NCBI GenBank assembly: GCA_021159335.1
Contig: JAGGRZ010000152.1
Span: 1 to 54,847, forward strand
Direction of reading: 5' to 3'
Length of the DNA stretch: 54,847 nucleotides
Origin: a bacterium
GTDB taxonomy: Bacteria; UBP14; UBA6098; B30-G16
In this document: positions 34,707-44,255 of the stretch, one piece after another
How the letters are laid out: each line of letters starts with the position of its first letter
Numbering within the stretch: the stretch's first letter is position 1
Translations under genes and position numbers: made by a program
Notes under the pieces: model-generated
What the model was told of the DNA's origin: nothing
The model's input: only the letters and a program-made list of their open reading frames with translations
Databases searched by the model: none

Positions 34707-36632
34707 TTACCGGACGGATGCCTTTATAGAGTCAGGGTTCCACACAAAATCCTTTGCGCACCTGAAACCAACGCAGGGAAAAGCTATCTGAGGTTCGGCA
34801 GCAATTCTCGCATGAATTGTCATCCATGATGGCGGATACTTATAGCATCCTCCCCTCTGGACCTTATGCGTCCCCGATTTGGGACCTTTAGGGTCAACTT
34901 GGCTTGTGTCGGGGTAATCGCCATACCAATCGTTAACCCACTCGAAAACATTTCCCGCCATGTTATAGCATCCAAAATGCGACCTTCCTTTCTCGAACGC
35001 ATCTACCGGTGCGGTCTCTTTGTAGCCATCAACTTTGCCATCATCTTTCCAGTTGCAGCATTTAGGGCACCAATCCTCTCCCCAGGGGTACTTGTAGTTG
35101 GTGAATCCACCTCCAGCAGCGAGTTCCCATTCAGCCTCGGTGGGAAGTCTTTTGCCCGCCCACTTGCAATAAGCTCTTGCGCCAAACCATGTGACATAGG
35201 TCACGGGATGCCTTTCGTATCCTTTTACTGGAACATATTTGCCATTTACTTTCTTAATCTGCTTGTTTTTCTCCTCATCGAACCAATATGTCCCGCTCTC
35301 TTTTTTGTTGCCCACTTCGTTAAGAAATTTGCAGAATTGTTCGTTTGAAACCTCATATTTATCGATGTAAAACGGAGAAACATAAACCTTGTGCACGGGT
35401 GATGTGTGTTTGCTTGTGCTGTCGCCCATTTTGAATGACCAGCCGCAACTAACGAATGTCATTCCCTCTGGTATTTCTGGGATGGGCCAATATTTTCTTA
35501 TGTTCTGATTTATCTCCTTCGATGATATGATTAGCTCTTTTCTAATGTCGATTCCTGTCATGCGCGAGAGCAATGCTACTGCGCTGTCTGCCGTTCTTAC
35601 TTTGCGTTTGCCGAGTTCGGAAAGAAACTCTTTTATCAAGTTCTTATTGCCCGACTTATCAATTATTTTCGCCCAGAAATAGGGCGTATACCAATAGCCT
35701 TTTTCCTCTAAACTCGCGTGTTTTTCTTTTCTGAGGCGTTTTGATTCTTTTTTGATTGATTTTATGGAAGCCTCTTTCCATTTGAATAGGTCGTAGGTTT
35801 TCCCGTCATCGCAAATTAATTCATTAACAATATAGTTTAGGTCATAATAAAAATGTTCTGGGTATTCTCTTTTAGCCCATTCGAAAACTATGTATTGTGT
35901 TATCCCATCGCCAATCCATCTGTTGTTTCTGCCCTTTAGTCCATATAAATCCAGCCTATCAGTTATTGTTCCTTCTGTCCATTCGTGAAGATTGTCTCCT
36001 AAATAATCTTCTTTTACTGTCATGGAATCAAGAGCCAAATTTATAGAGTAGTCACATAGGGCTAACCTGTTTTTATCAGAACTGAATTCATCAACAATAA
36101 CCACCCAAGGAGTGGGTTTTAATCCTGTCATTTCGAGGATAAATTCCTTTTCATCTTTTAAAATGTTCAATAATTTTTGTGCGAAACTTCTATTTTTCTC
36201 ATTATAAAACACAATAATATCATTTTCAGCTATCCTATTTAATGAATCACCAATTATAAGGGTAGTTTTGCCGCCGAAAATAGAAATAATGGAGGCAGAC
36301 ATTGGTAGATGAACATTTATCGAATCAGGAACATCTAAATCAATAGTTTTAGCTTTTTTATGGACTTTTAGCAGAACATAACCGACTTCATCGGTGCAGC
36401 TTTTGAATGTGTCGGCTTTTCCTGCTGTGTATTTGAAACAATAATTTCTTAGAGGTTCATTATTGCTGTTGAACAGAACCAAAGCTATTGGTAATGTATC
36501 GCCTATCTCTACATTGAAAACCCTGTAAAGCTTATAAAGTGGTATCTCATTGCTTTTTCCGCAGCCTGCCAAGGAAGCTAATAATAAAAAGCATATGGTC
36601 AGTATTCTCAAAATCCTTGCAATTTTACTCAT
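34707..36632 (-). CDS. Lipoprotein with degenerate zincin-like region and C-terminal FGE-fold domain
   Basis: The 641-residue precursor has a lipoprotein signal ending ASLAGC (Cys24), then a beta-rich region (about 30-135). A middle part (about 135-380) has LHEWTEG (near 213) and RWIGDGITQYI (near 235). These resemble the HExxH and W..EG...Y elements of M1/MA-clan peptidases, but the second His is Glu and the ligand Glu is Asp, so zinc catalysis is doubtful. The C-terminal domain (about 395-640) is FGE-fold: MTFVSCGWSFKMGD, FYIDKYEVSNEQF, HPVTYVTWFGARAYC, LPTEAEWELA, MAGNVFEWVNDWYG and VQRGGCYKYPP, ending VGFRCAKD. The two FGE active-site cysteine positions appear replaced. Function is unknown. 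Confidence 0.82.
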   Translation of the reverse strand: MSKIARILRILTICFLLLASLAGCGKSNEIPLYKLYRVFNVEIGDTLPIALVLFNSNNEPLRNYCFKYTAGKADTFKSCTDEVGYVLLKVHKKAKTIDLDVPDSINVHLPMSASIISIFGGKTTLIIGDSLNRIAENDIIVFYNEKNRSFAQKLLNILKDEKEFILEMTGLKPTPWVVIVDEFSSDKNRLALCDYSINLALDSMTVKEDYLGDNLHEWTEGTITDRLDLYGLKGRNNRWIGDGITQYIVFEWAKREYPEHFYYDLNYIVNELICDDGKTYDLFKWKEASIKSIKKESKRLRKEKHASLEEKGYWYTPYFWAKIIDKSGNKNLIKEFLSELGKRKVRTADSAVALLSRMTGIDIRKELIISSKEINQNIRKYWPIPEIPEGMTFVSCGWSFKMGDSTSKHTSPVHKVYVSPFYIDKYEVSNEQFCKFLNEVGNKKESGTYWFDEEKNKQIKKVNGKYVPVKGYERHPVTYVTWFGARAYCKWAGKRLPTEAEWELAAGGGFTNYKYPWGEDWCPKCCNWKDDGKVDGYKETAPVDAFEKGRSHFGCYNMAGNVFEWVNDWYGDYPDTSQVDPKGPKSGTHKVQRGGCYKYPPSWMTIHARIAAEPQIAFPCVGFRCAKDFVWNPDSIKASVR

Positions 36633-36749
36633 GATTTATCCTCACTTTGATTGATTTTGCATATCATAAAATTAAGCAAATTAAAAAGTTTCAAGTCAAT
36701 ATAAATTTTTACCCCGTTGCAAAAATACATCCCACTAATTAATATTCTC

Positions 36750-39700
36750 ATGATGTCATCGATTTTGCATAAAATACTTACGCAAAGCGCGGATATAGAA
36801 AAAATCCACGACAGGCTTGAACGCGAGGGAAAGGTAAATATCGCTCGGCTTCCTCGACCACTTCAGGCTGCGCTCGCATCATGGCTCGCGAAAGAGCAGA
36901 GCAGACCAGCTTTGCTTATCGTGCCTGAGGATGAGTTCAATGTCATTATGGCGGATGTCGAAACGGCTGCTGGTGAAAGAGCATTACCCTTTCCTGCATG
37001 GGACATTTTGCCTTACGAACATAAATATCCTGCCGCTGAAAAAGTGGCAACAAGGATATATACACTCTCGAAGTTTCTTGAGCTTAAAGCTCCTGTCGTG
37101 GTTACAACACCCTCGGCGCTGATGTGGCAAACACTTCCTCCCGATGTTATTAGGCGGCACACATTCGAAATAAACAAAAACGACCACATCCCACCGGAAG
37201 AGCTTATCGAGAGACTTATATCCGCAGGCTACAGGCGGGAGCAAATGGTGGAGTTCCTTGGTGCTGTTGCTCGCCGTGGTGATATAGTTGACTTTTTCTC
37301 GCCAGCCCAATCCGACCCTGTCAGAGTAGAGTTCTTCGGCGATGTTGTGGATGAGATAAGACTTTTCTCCACGCGCAACCAGACATCCTTGAGAAAAGTG
37401 CAACGCGCAAAAGTTCTTCCGGCTATAGAATGGCTGCCTATGTCTGAAGGCAGCGTGGGTGAACTTCTATCGCGAGTTAATGAAAAGGCGAGGGAGCTCA
37501 TCAGCGAAGCCGAACTTGAGGAAATAGCTGCCCGAATAGCACTCGATAGACATTTCCCGGGTGAGATATGGTTTTCGCCTTTGTTTGAGCCTGCGATGGT
37601 TTTCCCTATGGACTTTTTCAGCACATCAAAGCCCATAATAGTCTGTGTCGAGCCTGAACGACTGCATTCGGAGTTTAAAGCATTCATCGCGAAGGCAAAC
37701 GAGCTTTACCAGCGGGTATCTTGGGAGGACCTTAAACCTCTTCCGCCGAAACTTTTGTTCGACCACAATTTAGCGAAAACTTTGGATAGGGCTTTTGTTG
37801 AATTAAGAGAGATACCATCATCTCCCGACGATATCGATTTTGACGCTAAGCTTATTTCGATACCCACGGGCAAAGTTGCCATTCTTTCACGCATGGAAGA
37901 GCTGAGCCGAAAAGGCGATGTCGTGGTTGCAGCGGCTTCAAAAGCTCAGGCTGAAAGAATTTCGTCAAAGATTGGTGGTTCGATTCCCGTGCCGGTGAAA
38001 TACGGAACTATAACGCAGAGTTTCACTGTGAAAAAAAGCGATGGTGGTTATTTCAGCGTTATTTCCGGCGATGAGGTTCTGGGCTTTTCACGGACCATGT
38101 TTGTGCCCTCGCGTTATCATCAGGGGCGCGCGATGCTTGCGCACTACGGTCTTGAGCAGGGTGACCTCGTTGTGCATTCTGACTACGGGATAGCAAGATT
38201 CATGGGTATAAAGACGCTCAATTTGAATGGTCGGCGGGCAGAGTTTCTGCTCCTGCTTTTTGCGGATGAGGAAAAGTTATATGTGCCGATGGAGGACTTT
38301 TTCAAGGTCAGCCCATATGTTGGACCGAGGGGAATCGCAAAGCTTTCGAAGTTAGGCGGAAGAAAGTGGACTAACGCCAAGCTGCGTGCAAAAAAGCGTG
38401 CTTTCGAGCTTGCCGGTGAACTTGTCCGCATATACGCATTAAGGGAGGTTAAAATCCGTCCGCCATTTCCCAGAAACCCCGAATGGGAGCAAATACTGGA
38501 GCAAACATTCCCCTACGAGGAGACCCCCGACCAGCGAAAATCCATAGAGGATGTTATGGCTGACCTGAGCTCGAATAAACCTATGGACAGACTTATCTGC
38601 GGCGATGTAGGCTTTGGCAAAACCGAGATAGCTATTCGAGCAGCATTAAGGGTAGCTGCTGCTGGTTATCAAGTTGCTGTTCTCGTGCCAACAACTGTTC
38701 TGGCGGCACAGCATTACGAGACTTTTACGAAAAGGCTTGAGCCTTTCCCGGTCAAAATCGAGATGCTAAGTAGGTTCACCACTGGCGCTAAAGCAAAGCG
38801 GATAATTGATGAACTCGCTGAGGGCAAAATAGATATAATAATAGGAACTCATGCACTGCTTTCGGAACGCGTGAGATTCAGGCAACTCGGTCTGGTTATT
38901 ATCGATGAGGAGCAGTGGTTCGGTGTCCGCCATAAGGAGAAGCTCCGTTCACTGCGCGCTGAGGTCGATGTGTTAACTCTTACCGCGACTCCTATACCAA
39001 GGACACTTTACCTATCGCTTTCGGGCGTGAAGAACATTTCGCTGGTTGATACGCCGCCGAAAATGCGTCGACCCATATTCACGCAGGTCATAAACTGGAA
39101 TGTTAACCTTTTTTCAAAAATAATCTATAACGAGCTTGACCGAGGTGGTCAGGTGTTTTTCGTGCACAATCGTGTCGAAACGATAGGCGGTATTGAGGCT
39201 ATTCTAAAACGCGCAATGCCAGATGTAAGGATAGCGGTAGCCCACGGTCAAATGCCCGAAAGGCAGCTTGAGAAAACAATTCTCGACTTTAGAAGCGGGA
39301 AATACGATCTTTTGCTTTCGACTGCCATAATAGAATCCGGGACTGACATGCCGCGTGTTAACACGATAATAATAAACCGTGCTGACCGGTTTGGGCTTGC
39401 GCAGTTATATCAGCTTCGAGGAAGAGTTGGTCGCTCCGATGTTCAGGCATACGCCTACCTTGTTCTTCCACCATATAGAAGTCTGACGCCCTCTGCGCGA
39501 AAGCGAATACGAGCTCTTCTTGAATATACGGAACTCGGCAGTGGTTATGCTCTCGCAACGAAAGACTTAGAAATCCGTGGTGCAGGAAACATACTTGGTA
39601 AGGAGCAAAGTGGATTTATCGCGGATGTGGGTTTGCACCTTTATTCGAAACTTCTTGCTGAGGCAGTGGCTGAGCTTAAAGGTCAAAAGCCACCCATACT

Positions 39701-40139
39701 CGAACCCATACCGTTCAGCATAGACTTTGATGCCTACATCCCCTCGGACTACATCGCCGACACAGAGGAGCGCTTGTGGGTTTATCAAAAAGTATTCACA
39801 GCCCACAGGATTGAGCGGATAGATGAACTCGAGCGCGAGATTCGCGACAGATTCGGGCGTATCCCAGAACCAACGTGTCATCTCTTTGGTTTCCTCAAAG
39901 CCCGGATACTTGCGACCAGAGCCGGTTTTTCCGCTGTTAAGTTCAACCCTAAGTGGATTACGCTATCCTTTGACCCCAATAGGTTGCCTCTAATTGAAAT
40001 TGATAGAAAAATAGGCGAGGATAAAACGATAATTCAACTTGAACTGACACCGACTCCCGTTTTAAAAATTCCGCGCTTTCCAAGCGTGGACGAAGACCTA
40101 AAATTTTTGATAAGGATTCTTGGCAAGCTTTCTGATTAG
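36750..40139 (+). CDS. mfd: Transcription-repair coupling factor Mfd
   Basis: The roughly 1129-residue ATP-dependent translocase removes stalled RNA polymerase and recruits UvrA to the damage. It has the UvrB-like N-terminal module (about 1-330) and the RNA-polymerase-interacting CarD-like domain (DLVVHSDYGIARFMGI, about 475). The RecG-like motor has Walker A GDVGFGKTE (about 620), DEEQWFGVRHKEKLR and TATPIPRTLYLSLSG. Helicase motif VI is DRFGLAQLYQLRGRVGRSD, and the TRCF C-terminal domain ends the chain. I choose the ATG at 36750 because the upstream TTG has no support; no good Shine-Dalgarno is present for either. Length is typical. A radical SAM gene follows after five bases. Confidence 0.95.
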   Translation: MMSSILHKILTQSADIEKIHDRLEREGKVNIARLPRPLQAALASWLAKEQSRPALLIVPEDEFNVIMADVETAAGERALPFPAWDILPYEHKYPAAEKVATRIYTLSKFLELKAPVVVTTPSALMWQTLPPDVIRRHTFEINKNDHIPPEELIERLISAGYRREQMVEFLGAVARRGDIVDFFSPAQSDPVRVEFFGDVVDEIRLFSTRNQTSLRKVQRAKVLPAIEWLPMSEGSVGELLSRVNEKARELISEAELEEIAARIALDRHFPGEIWFSPLFEPAMVFPMDFFSTSKPIIVCVEPERLHSEFKAFIAKANELYQRVSWEDLKPLPPKLLFDHNLAKTLDRAFVELREIPSSPDDIDFDAKLISIPTGKVAILSRMEELSRKGDVVVAAASKAQAERISSKIGGSIPVPVKYGTITQSFTVKKSDGGYFSVISGDEVLGFSRTMFVPSRYHQGRAMLAHYGLEQGDLVVHSDYGIARFMGIKTLNLNGRRAEFLLLLFADEEKLYVPMEDFFKVSPYVGPRGIAKLSKLGGRKWTNAKLRAKKRAFELAGELVRIYALREVKIRPPFPRNPEWEQILEQTFPYEETPDQRKSIEDVMADLSSNKPMDRLICGDVGFGKTEIAIRAALRVAAAGYQVAVLVPTTVLAAQHYETFTKRLEPFPVKIEMLSRFTTGAKAKRIIDELAEGKIDIIIGTHALLSERVRFRQLGLVIIDEEQWFGVRHKEKLRSLRAEVDVLTLTATPIPRTLYLSLSGVKNISLVDTPPKMRRPIFTQVINWNVNLFSKIIYNELDRGGQVFFVHNRVETIGGIEAILKRAMPDVRIAVAHGQMPERQLEKTILDFRSGKYDLLLSTAIIESGTDMPRVNTIIINRADRFGLAQLYQLRGRVGRSDVQAYAYLVLPPYRSLTPSARKRIRALLEYTELGSGYALATKDLEIRGAGNILGKEQSGFIADVGLHLYSKLLAEAVAELKGQKPPILEPIPFSIDFDAYIPSDYIADTEERLWVYQKVFTAHRIERIDELEREIRDRFGRIPEPTCHLFGFLKARILATRAGFSAVKFNPKWITLSFDPNRLPLIEIDRKIGEDKTIIQLELTPTPVLKIPRFPSVDEDLKFLIRILGKLSD

Positions 40140-40144
40140 CAAAA

Positions 40145-41047
40145 ATGTTTCGTAAAAACGATAAACGACCATTTTACGACCCACTTCTTACCGATGAGGA
40201 CATAGAGCTGCTGCGTGAGTGTCGGCTTTGTCCGCGTGAATGTGGGGTTAACAGATTCGAGCAAGCCGGTGTTTGTCGTGCTACTGCTGATGTCTTTGTC
40301 TCGAGCGCGAACCTTCATTTCGGCGAGGAACCACCTATATCAGGTTATTCTGGTTCAGGAACTATTTTCCTTACCCATTGCAACCTTCGCTGCGTTTATT
40401 GCCAGAATTATCCTATAAGCCAGCTTGGAATCGGCAATCGACGAACTATAAAGCAGCTCGTTGACATGATGCTTAACCTTCAAAGTAAGGGCGCACACAA
40501 CATAAATTTCGTTACGCCCAGCCACTATGTTGTGCAAATCAGGCGGGCGATAATAATAGCACGGGAGCGTGGGCTAAGAATACCAATAGTTTACAATACA
40601 AGCGGGTACGATTCGCTTGCCGCACTCGAATTGCTTAAAGGGCTCGTGGAAATCTACATGCCTGACTTAAGGTACTTTGACTCCGAGCCGGCAAAAATTT
40701 ACTCCGGTGCAGCCGATTATCCAGAGGTGGCGCGAAAAGCCGTGAAAGAAATGCATAATCAAGTAGGCGACCTTATCGTGGGGGACGACGGCGTTGCAAC
40801 CAGAGGAATTTTGATAAGATTGCTCGTTTTGCCAAACGGGATTTCTGGCACGGAGAAAACTTTGCGCTGGATAGCTGAAAATCTTGGAACTAATGTCTAT
40901 CTAAGCGTTATGAGTCAGTACTTTCCAGCTCATCGAGCGGGGGAATTCCCTGAACTCAAAAGAAGAATTAAGCGGGAGGAGTACATGAGGGTGCTTGAGG
41001 TTGTTGACGAACTCGGATTTCGGCGTGGTTACATTCAACCCATTTAG
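40145..41047 (+). CDS. PflX-like radical SAM protein
   Basis: The 300-residue protein has an N-terminal Cys motif (CRLCPRECGVNR) and the radical SAM cluster Cys79, Cys83, Cys86 (CNLRCVYCQN). It continues with HNINFVTPSHYVVQIRRAI and LLVLPNGISGTEKTLRWI. This matches the PflX/COG1313 group, annotated as pyruvate formate-lyase activating-like but with unproven substrate. It is a relative of the radical SAM member of AmmeMemoRadiSam systems but is better placed in PflX. No glycyl radical enzyme is nearby. It follows mfd by five bases and may be cotranscribed with mfd and yidC. Confidence 0.82.
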   Translation: MFRKNDKRPFYDPLLTDEDIELLRECRLCPRECGVNRFEQAGVCRATADVFVSSANLHFGEEPPISGYSGSGTIFLTHCNLRCVYCQNYPISQLGIGNRRTIKQLVDMMLNLQSKGAHNINFVTPSHYVVQIRRAIIIARERGLRIPIVYNTSGYDSLAALELLKGLVEIYMPDLRYFDSEPAKIYSGAADYPEVARKAVKEMHNQVGDLIVGDDGVATRGILIRLLVLPNGISGTEKTLRWIAENLGTNVYLSVMSQYFPAHRAGEFPELKRRIKREEYMRVLEVVDELGFRRGYIQPI

Positions 41048-41129
41048 AAACCAGTATTTTTGAATATTTTGCTTGCCATTTTCGCCATTTTCTTTAGAAT
41101 TCAGAAACGAACGAGAAAGGATTTTTATT

Positions 41130-42815
41130 ATGGATAAAAGAACGGTTATAGGTATTCTTCTTATTTTAGCGATATTGATTCTAACGCCCATTTACCAGCG
41201 CTGGGTGATGCGAACCACCATAAAGCAGGCGCCTCAGGAAACCACAATACCACAGAAGGAGAAGCCAAGCTCAGTAGATACGACTGAAAAGGTTGTTCGA
41301 AAAGCAGCCCCACCCGAAACCCTCGCTACGGCAATAGAAAATCCGGAGACGACAACATTCCCAAACGTTCCAGAAAAAATTATAACGGTTATAACTGACA
41401 AATTCGTCGTCAAAATCTCGACCAAAGGTGGTGACATACGGTCTATACGCTTGAGGGACATCCGCGACGCTCACGGCAAAGAAGTCGAGCTTGCACCGGG
41501 GGTTATAGGGGATAAAAATTCTGAATTATTTATAATAAGCGGTGATAGAAGGATTTCCTTAAGTTCAATTCGTTTCACTTCGGATGTGGAAACACTGGTT
41601 ATAAACGAGGATAATCCCAAAGATGCGGTAACGCTTATAGGTTCCATAGGTAACAATGTAATGGTCCAGCGCAGGTTTGAGTTTGTGCGGGGAATGTATC
41701 ACATTAATGCATCGTTGTTTATTGCCATGCAGGATACCACGCACACCATTGAGGATGTCGAATTCTGGTGGACCGCTGGGATTCTGCCAACGGAGAAGAA
41801 TGTTGGATGGGATATAAGAGAGATAGCCGCCCGTTATCGAATAGGGAAGGAAGCGGGAAAGTATAAACCATCACGAAAAAATCCCATATTCTCGCTCGAA
41901 GGACTTGCTGACTGGATAGGCATTACCAGCAAATATTTCACGGTTACCTTGGCGTCATCGAAAGAATTTGGTTCACAGGCTGTGCTCGCGAAATCATACT
42001 GGATAACTGACACCGCTATATACCAGCGCGAGATACCACAGGTTAGCGTTGGGCTAAGGAATCATGTCGCTTCGCCGCGTGTTACACTTTCGTATATTAT
42101 TTATGCTGGTCCGCGGGATTATTTCGTTTTGAAAAACTATGGCCGCAATATGACCGCTCTCGTCGACCTTGGCTGGCGGTGGCTTGCGCCTATAACAAAG
42201 GTTTTGATGTGGATTTTCAGGATTATATATGCGATCGTAAGAAGCTACGGTTGGGCTATAATAGTTTTCACGATCCTTATGAAACTTATTCTTCTACCAC
42301 TCGCGCAGAAACAGCTTAAAAGCATGCGCAAGATGCGTGAAATACAGCCCATAATAAAGTCGATAACTGAGCAGTATCGGGACAATCCGCAGAAGATGAA
42401 CATAGAGATGATGAAGGTTTACAAGAAGCATGGTGTAAGTCCTGCGTCAGGTTGTCTCCCACTTCTAATTCAGATGCCCATATTTTTCGCTTTGTATAAA
42501 ACTCTTGCCAGTGGTTTTCAGTTCAGGGCTCAGCGATTTTTCTGGGTTCCAGACCTTGCGCAGGCTGACCCCTACATAATTTGGCCAATAGTAATGACCG
42601 TAACGATGTTCATTCAACAATTGATTTCCACGATGGACCCCAAGCAGAAAACAATGGCTTATATAATGCCCCTCGTGTTTTTCTTCATATTCTATAAACT
42701 TCCAGCGGGATTGGTGATATACTGGACTGTTTTCAACATACTTTCAATAATCCACATGATTTGGGTCGAGAAACACTGGAAAAGCTTGCCCCCAGAGGAA
42801 TCAACTGCTTCGTAG
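41130..42815 (+). CDS. yidC: Membrane protein insertase YidC
   Basis: The 561-residue inner-membrane insertase has an N-terminal anchor (DKRTVIGILLILAILILTPI), a large periplasmic domain (about 60-330) and the conserved C-terminal membrane core (about 350-545). The core includes RSYGWAIIVFTILMKLILLP, QKQLKSMRKMREIQP, PASGCLPLLIQMPIFFALYK and a final VIYWTVFNILSI. The positively charged groove residue, Arg in the first core helix, is present. The ATG at 41130 has AAAGGA upstream and gives a normal N-terminus; an in-frame extension upstream does not fit. yidC-mnmE is a conserved pair; rpmH-rnpA, its usual upstream neighbours, are replaced by mfd and the PflX-like gene. Confidence 0.94.
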   Translation: MDKRTVIGILLILAILILTPIYQRWVMRTTIKQAPQETTIPQKEKPSSVDTTEKVVRKAAPPETLATAIENPETTTFPNVPEKIITVITDKFVVKISTKGGDIRSIRLRDIRDAHGKEVELAPGVIGDKNSELFIISGDRRISLSSIRFTSDVETLVINEDNPKDAVTLIGSIGNNVMVQRRFEFVRGMYHINASLFIAMQDTTHTIEDVEFWWTAGILPTEKNVGWDIREIAARYRIGKEAGKYKPSRKNPIFSLEGLADWIGITSKYFTVTLASSKEFGSQAVLAKSYWITDTAIYQREIPQVSVGLRNHVASPRVTLSYIIYAGPRDYFVLKNYGRNMTALVDLGWRWLAPITKVLMWIFRIIYAIVRSYGWAIIVFTILMKLILLPLAQKQLKSMRKMREIQPIIKSITEQYRDNPQKMNIEMMKVYKKHGVSPASGCLPLLIQMPIFFALYKTLASGFQFRAQRFFWVPDLAQADPYIIWPIVMTVTMFIQQLISTMDPKQKTMAYIMPLVFFFIFYKLPAGLVIYWTVFNILSIIHMIWVEKHWKSLPPEESTAS

Positions 42816-42830
42816 TGGTGCATTTAAACC

Positions 42831-44183
42831 GTGAATAATCTCGAGATAGCAAATATTCTCTCAGGTGACATTATAGTCGCACCCGCAACACCAAAAGGGC
42901 GTTCAGCCATAGCGGGGGTTCGCATTAGCGGAGATGGATGCCACGATTTCGTGTGGCGAGCACTCCAGTTGAAGCCGAAACCTGCTGAATTCGAGGCCAA
43001 CCGAGCATATGTGGTTTATTTCTCCATTGAGCCACACGGTGCAAAATCCATTAGCGACCGTGCGGTGGCGATAGTTTACAAGTCCCCAAAAAGCTACACT
43101 GGCGAGGATATGGTGGAGCTTTTCGTTCACGGGAATCCGATACTGGTTGAGGCTATAATATCCTTGCTTACATCACTTGGCGCAAGACTCGCATATCCGG
43201 GGGAATTCACGCTTCGAGCGGTAATGAACGGGAAAATGGATTTAATACAGGCGGAATCTGTCGCTGCTACTGTTAACGCACAGACACTCGCGGCTGTGGC
43301 GTCGGCGAGAAATGCAGCACAAAAAAGCAGAGAGCTTAAAGAGTTGTGGCAAAAACTACATGAAATTCTTGTTGAGGTGGTTGCTGCGCTCGAATTTCCT
43401 GAGGACGAGGTGCCGATGACATCGGAGAGAAAGTGGTTGACAAGCTTAAGAGGGGTAAAGGAGAAACTCGAATCCTATCTTTCTAGGGCACGAAGTTCGC
43501 GCGTCCTTTCGGAGGGGTTCACTGTTGCTATATCGGGTGCTCCTAATGTCGGCAAATCAACGCTTTTTAACTGCATAGTTGGTGCTGAAAAGGCTATAGT
43601 AACTCCTCACCCTGGCACAACACGCGATATAATCGAGGCAACTATTGAGCTTGATGGCGTGCCGGTAAAAATTATGGATACCGCTGGTATTCGTGAGACC
43701 GCTCACCCTGTGGAACACGAGGGAATAAGGAGAGCAAAAAACGCGCTATCGACAGCTGACCTGGTTCTCTGGCTTGTAGAGGCGAACTCGGAGAGTCCAC
43801 AACCACCACCCAAAAAAGACTTCGTTGTTGTGGTCAACAAAGTGGACCTTGGAGTAAGCGAAAAGGTAAAAAAACTCTATCCCAATGCTATGCAAACAAT
43901 TGCCAAGGATTGTAAGGGAATTGATGCTGTCATAAATGTTATAAAGAATGCGATAGTCAAAGTGCCTTCCGATTCGCTTTTGTTCTCTCTCAGGACGCAG
44001 GAGCGTTTGGATGCTGCCTACACGGCGCTTTGCGATGCGCTGGATGCGCTTGACAAAGGTTTCCTTGATGTGGCTGAGGTGGAGCTTGATCGGGCCGATG
44101 CGATTCTTGGGGAATTTTTTCAGCCTAAAGAAGCCCGCGACATATACGAGGAAGTTTTCGCAAAGTTCTGCATAGGTAAGTGA
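42831..44183 (+). CDS. mnmE: tRNA modification GTPase MnmE (TrmE)
   Basis: The 450-residue GTPase works with MnmG to put aminomethyl or carboxymethylaminomethyl groups on wobble U34 of some tRNAs. Seen are the N-terminal folate-binding domain (IVAPATPKGRSAIAGVRISG; YTGEDMVELFVHGNP), the G domain with GAPNVGKSTLFN (about 232), DTAGIRET and NKVD, and the C-terminal FCIGK box with the essential Cys. Length is standard. The start is GTG at 42831, 15 bases after yidC, without a strong binding site, so coupling with yidC is likely. Confidence 0.95.
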   Translation: MNNLEIANILSGDIIVAPATPKGRSAIAGVRISGDGCHDFVWRALQLKPKPAEFEANRAYVVYFSIEPHGAKSISDRAVAIVYKSPKSYTGEDMVELFVHGNPILVEAIISLLTSLGARLAYPGEFTLRAVMNGKMDLIQAESVAATVNAQTLAAVASARNAAQKSRELKELWQKLHEILVEVVAALEFPEDEVPMTSERKWLTSLRGVKEKLESYLSRARSSRVLSEGFTVAISGAPNVGKSTLFNCIVGAEKAIVTPHPGTTRDIIEATIELDGVPVKIMDTAGIRETAHPVEHEGIRRAKNALSTADLVLWLVEANSESPQPPPKKDFVVVVNKVDLGVSEKVKKLYPNAMQTIAKDCKGIDAVINVIKNAIVKVPSDSLLFSLRTQERLDAAYTALCDALDALDKGFLDVAEVELDRADAILGEFFQPKEARDIYEEVFAKFCIGK

Positions 44184-44255
44184 GTTAAATTTACTTGTTT
44201 TAATTAATTCTTTATGCGTTTTATAAAGCTGTCCTCGATGTCATTAATAAATTAA

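Noticed and set aside
40145-41047. Radical SAM partner of the Memo-AMMECR1 fusion
   Set aside because: The sequence fits PflX better than the AmmeMemoRadiSam radical SAM family, lies 10 kb away on the other strand, and the fusion is exported.
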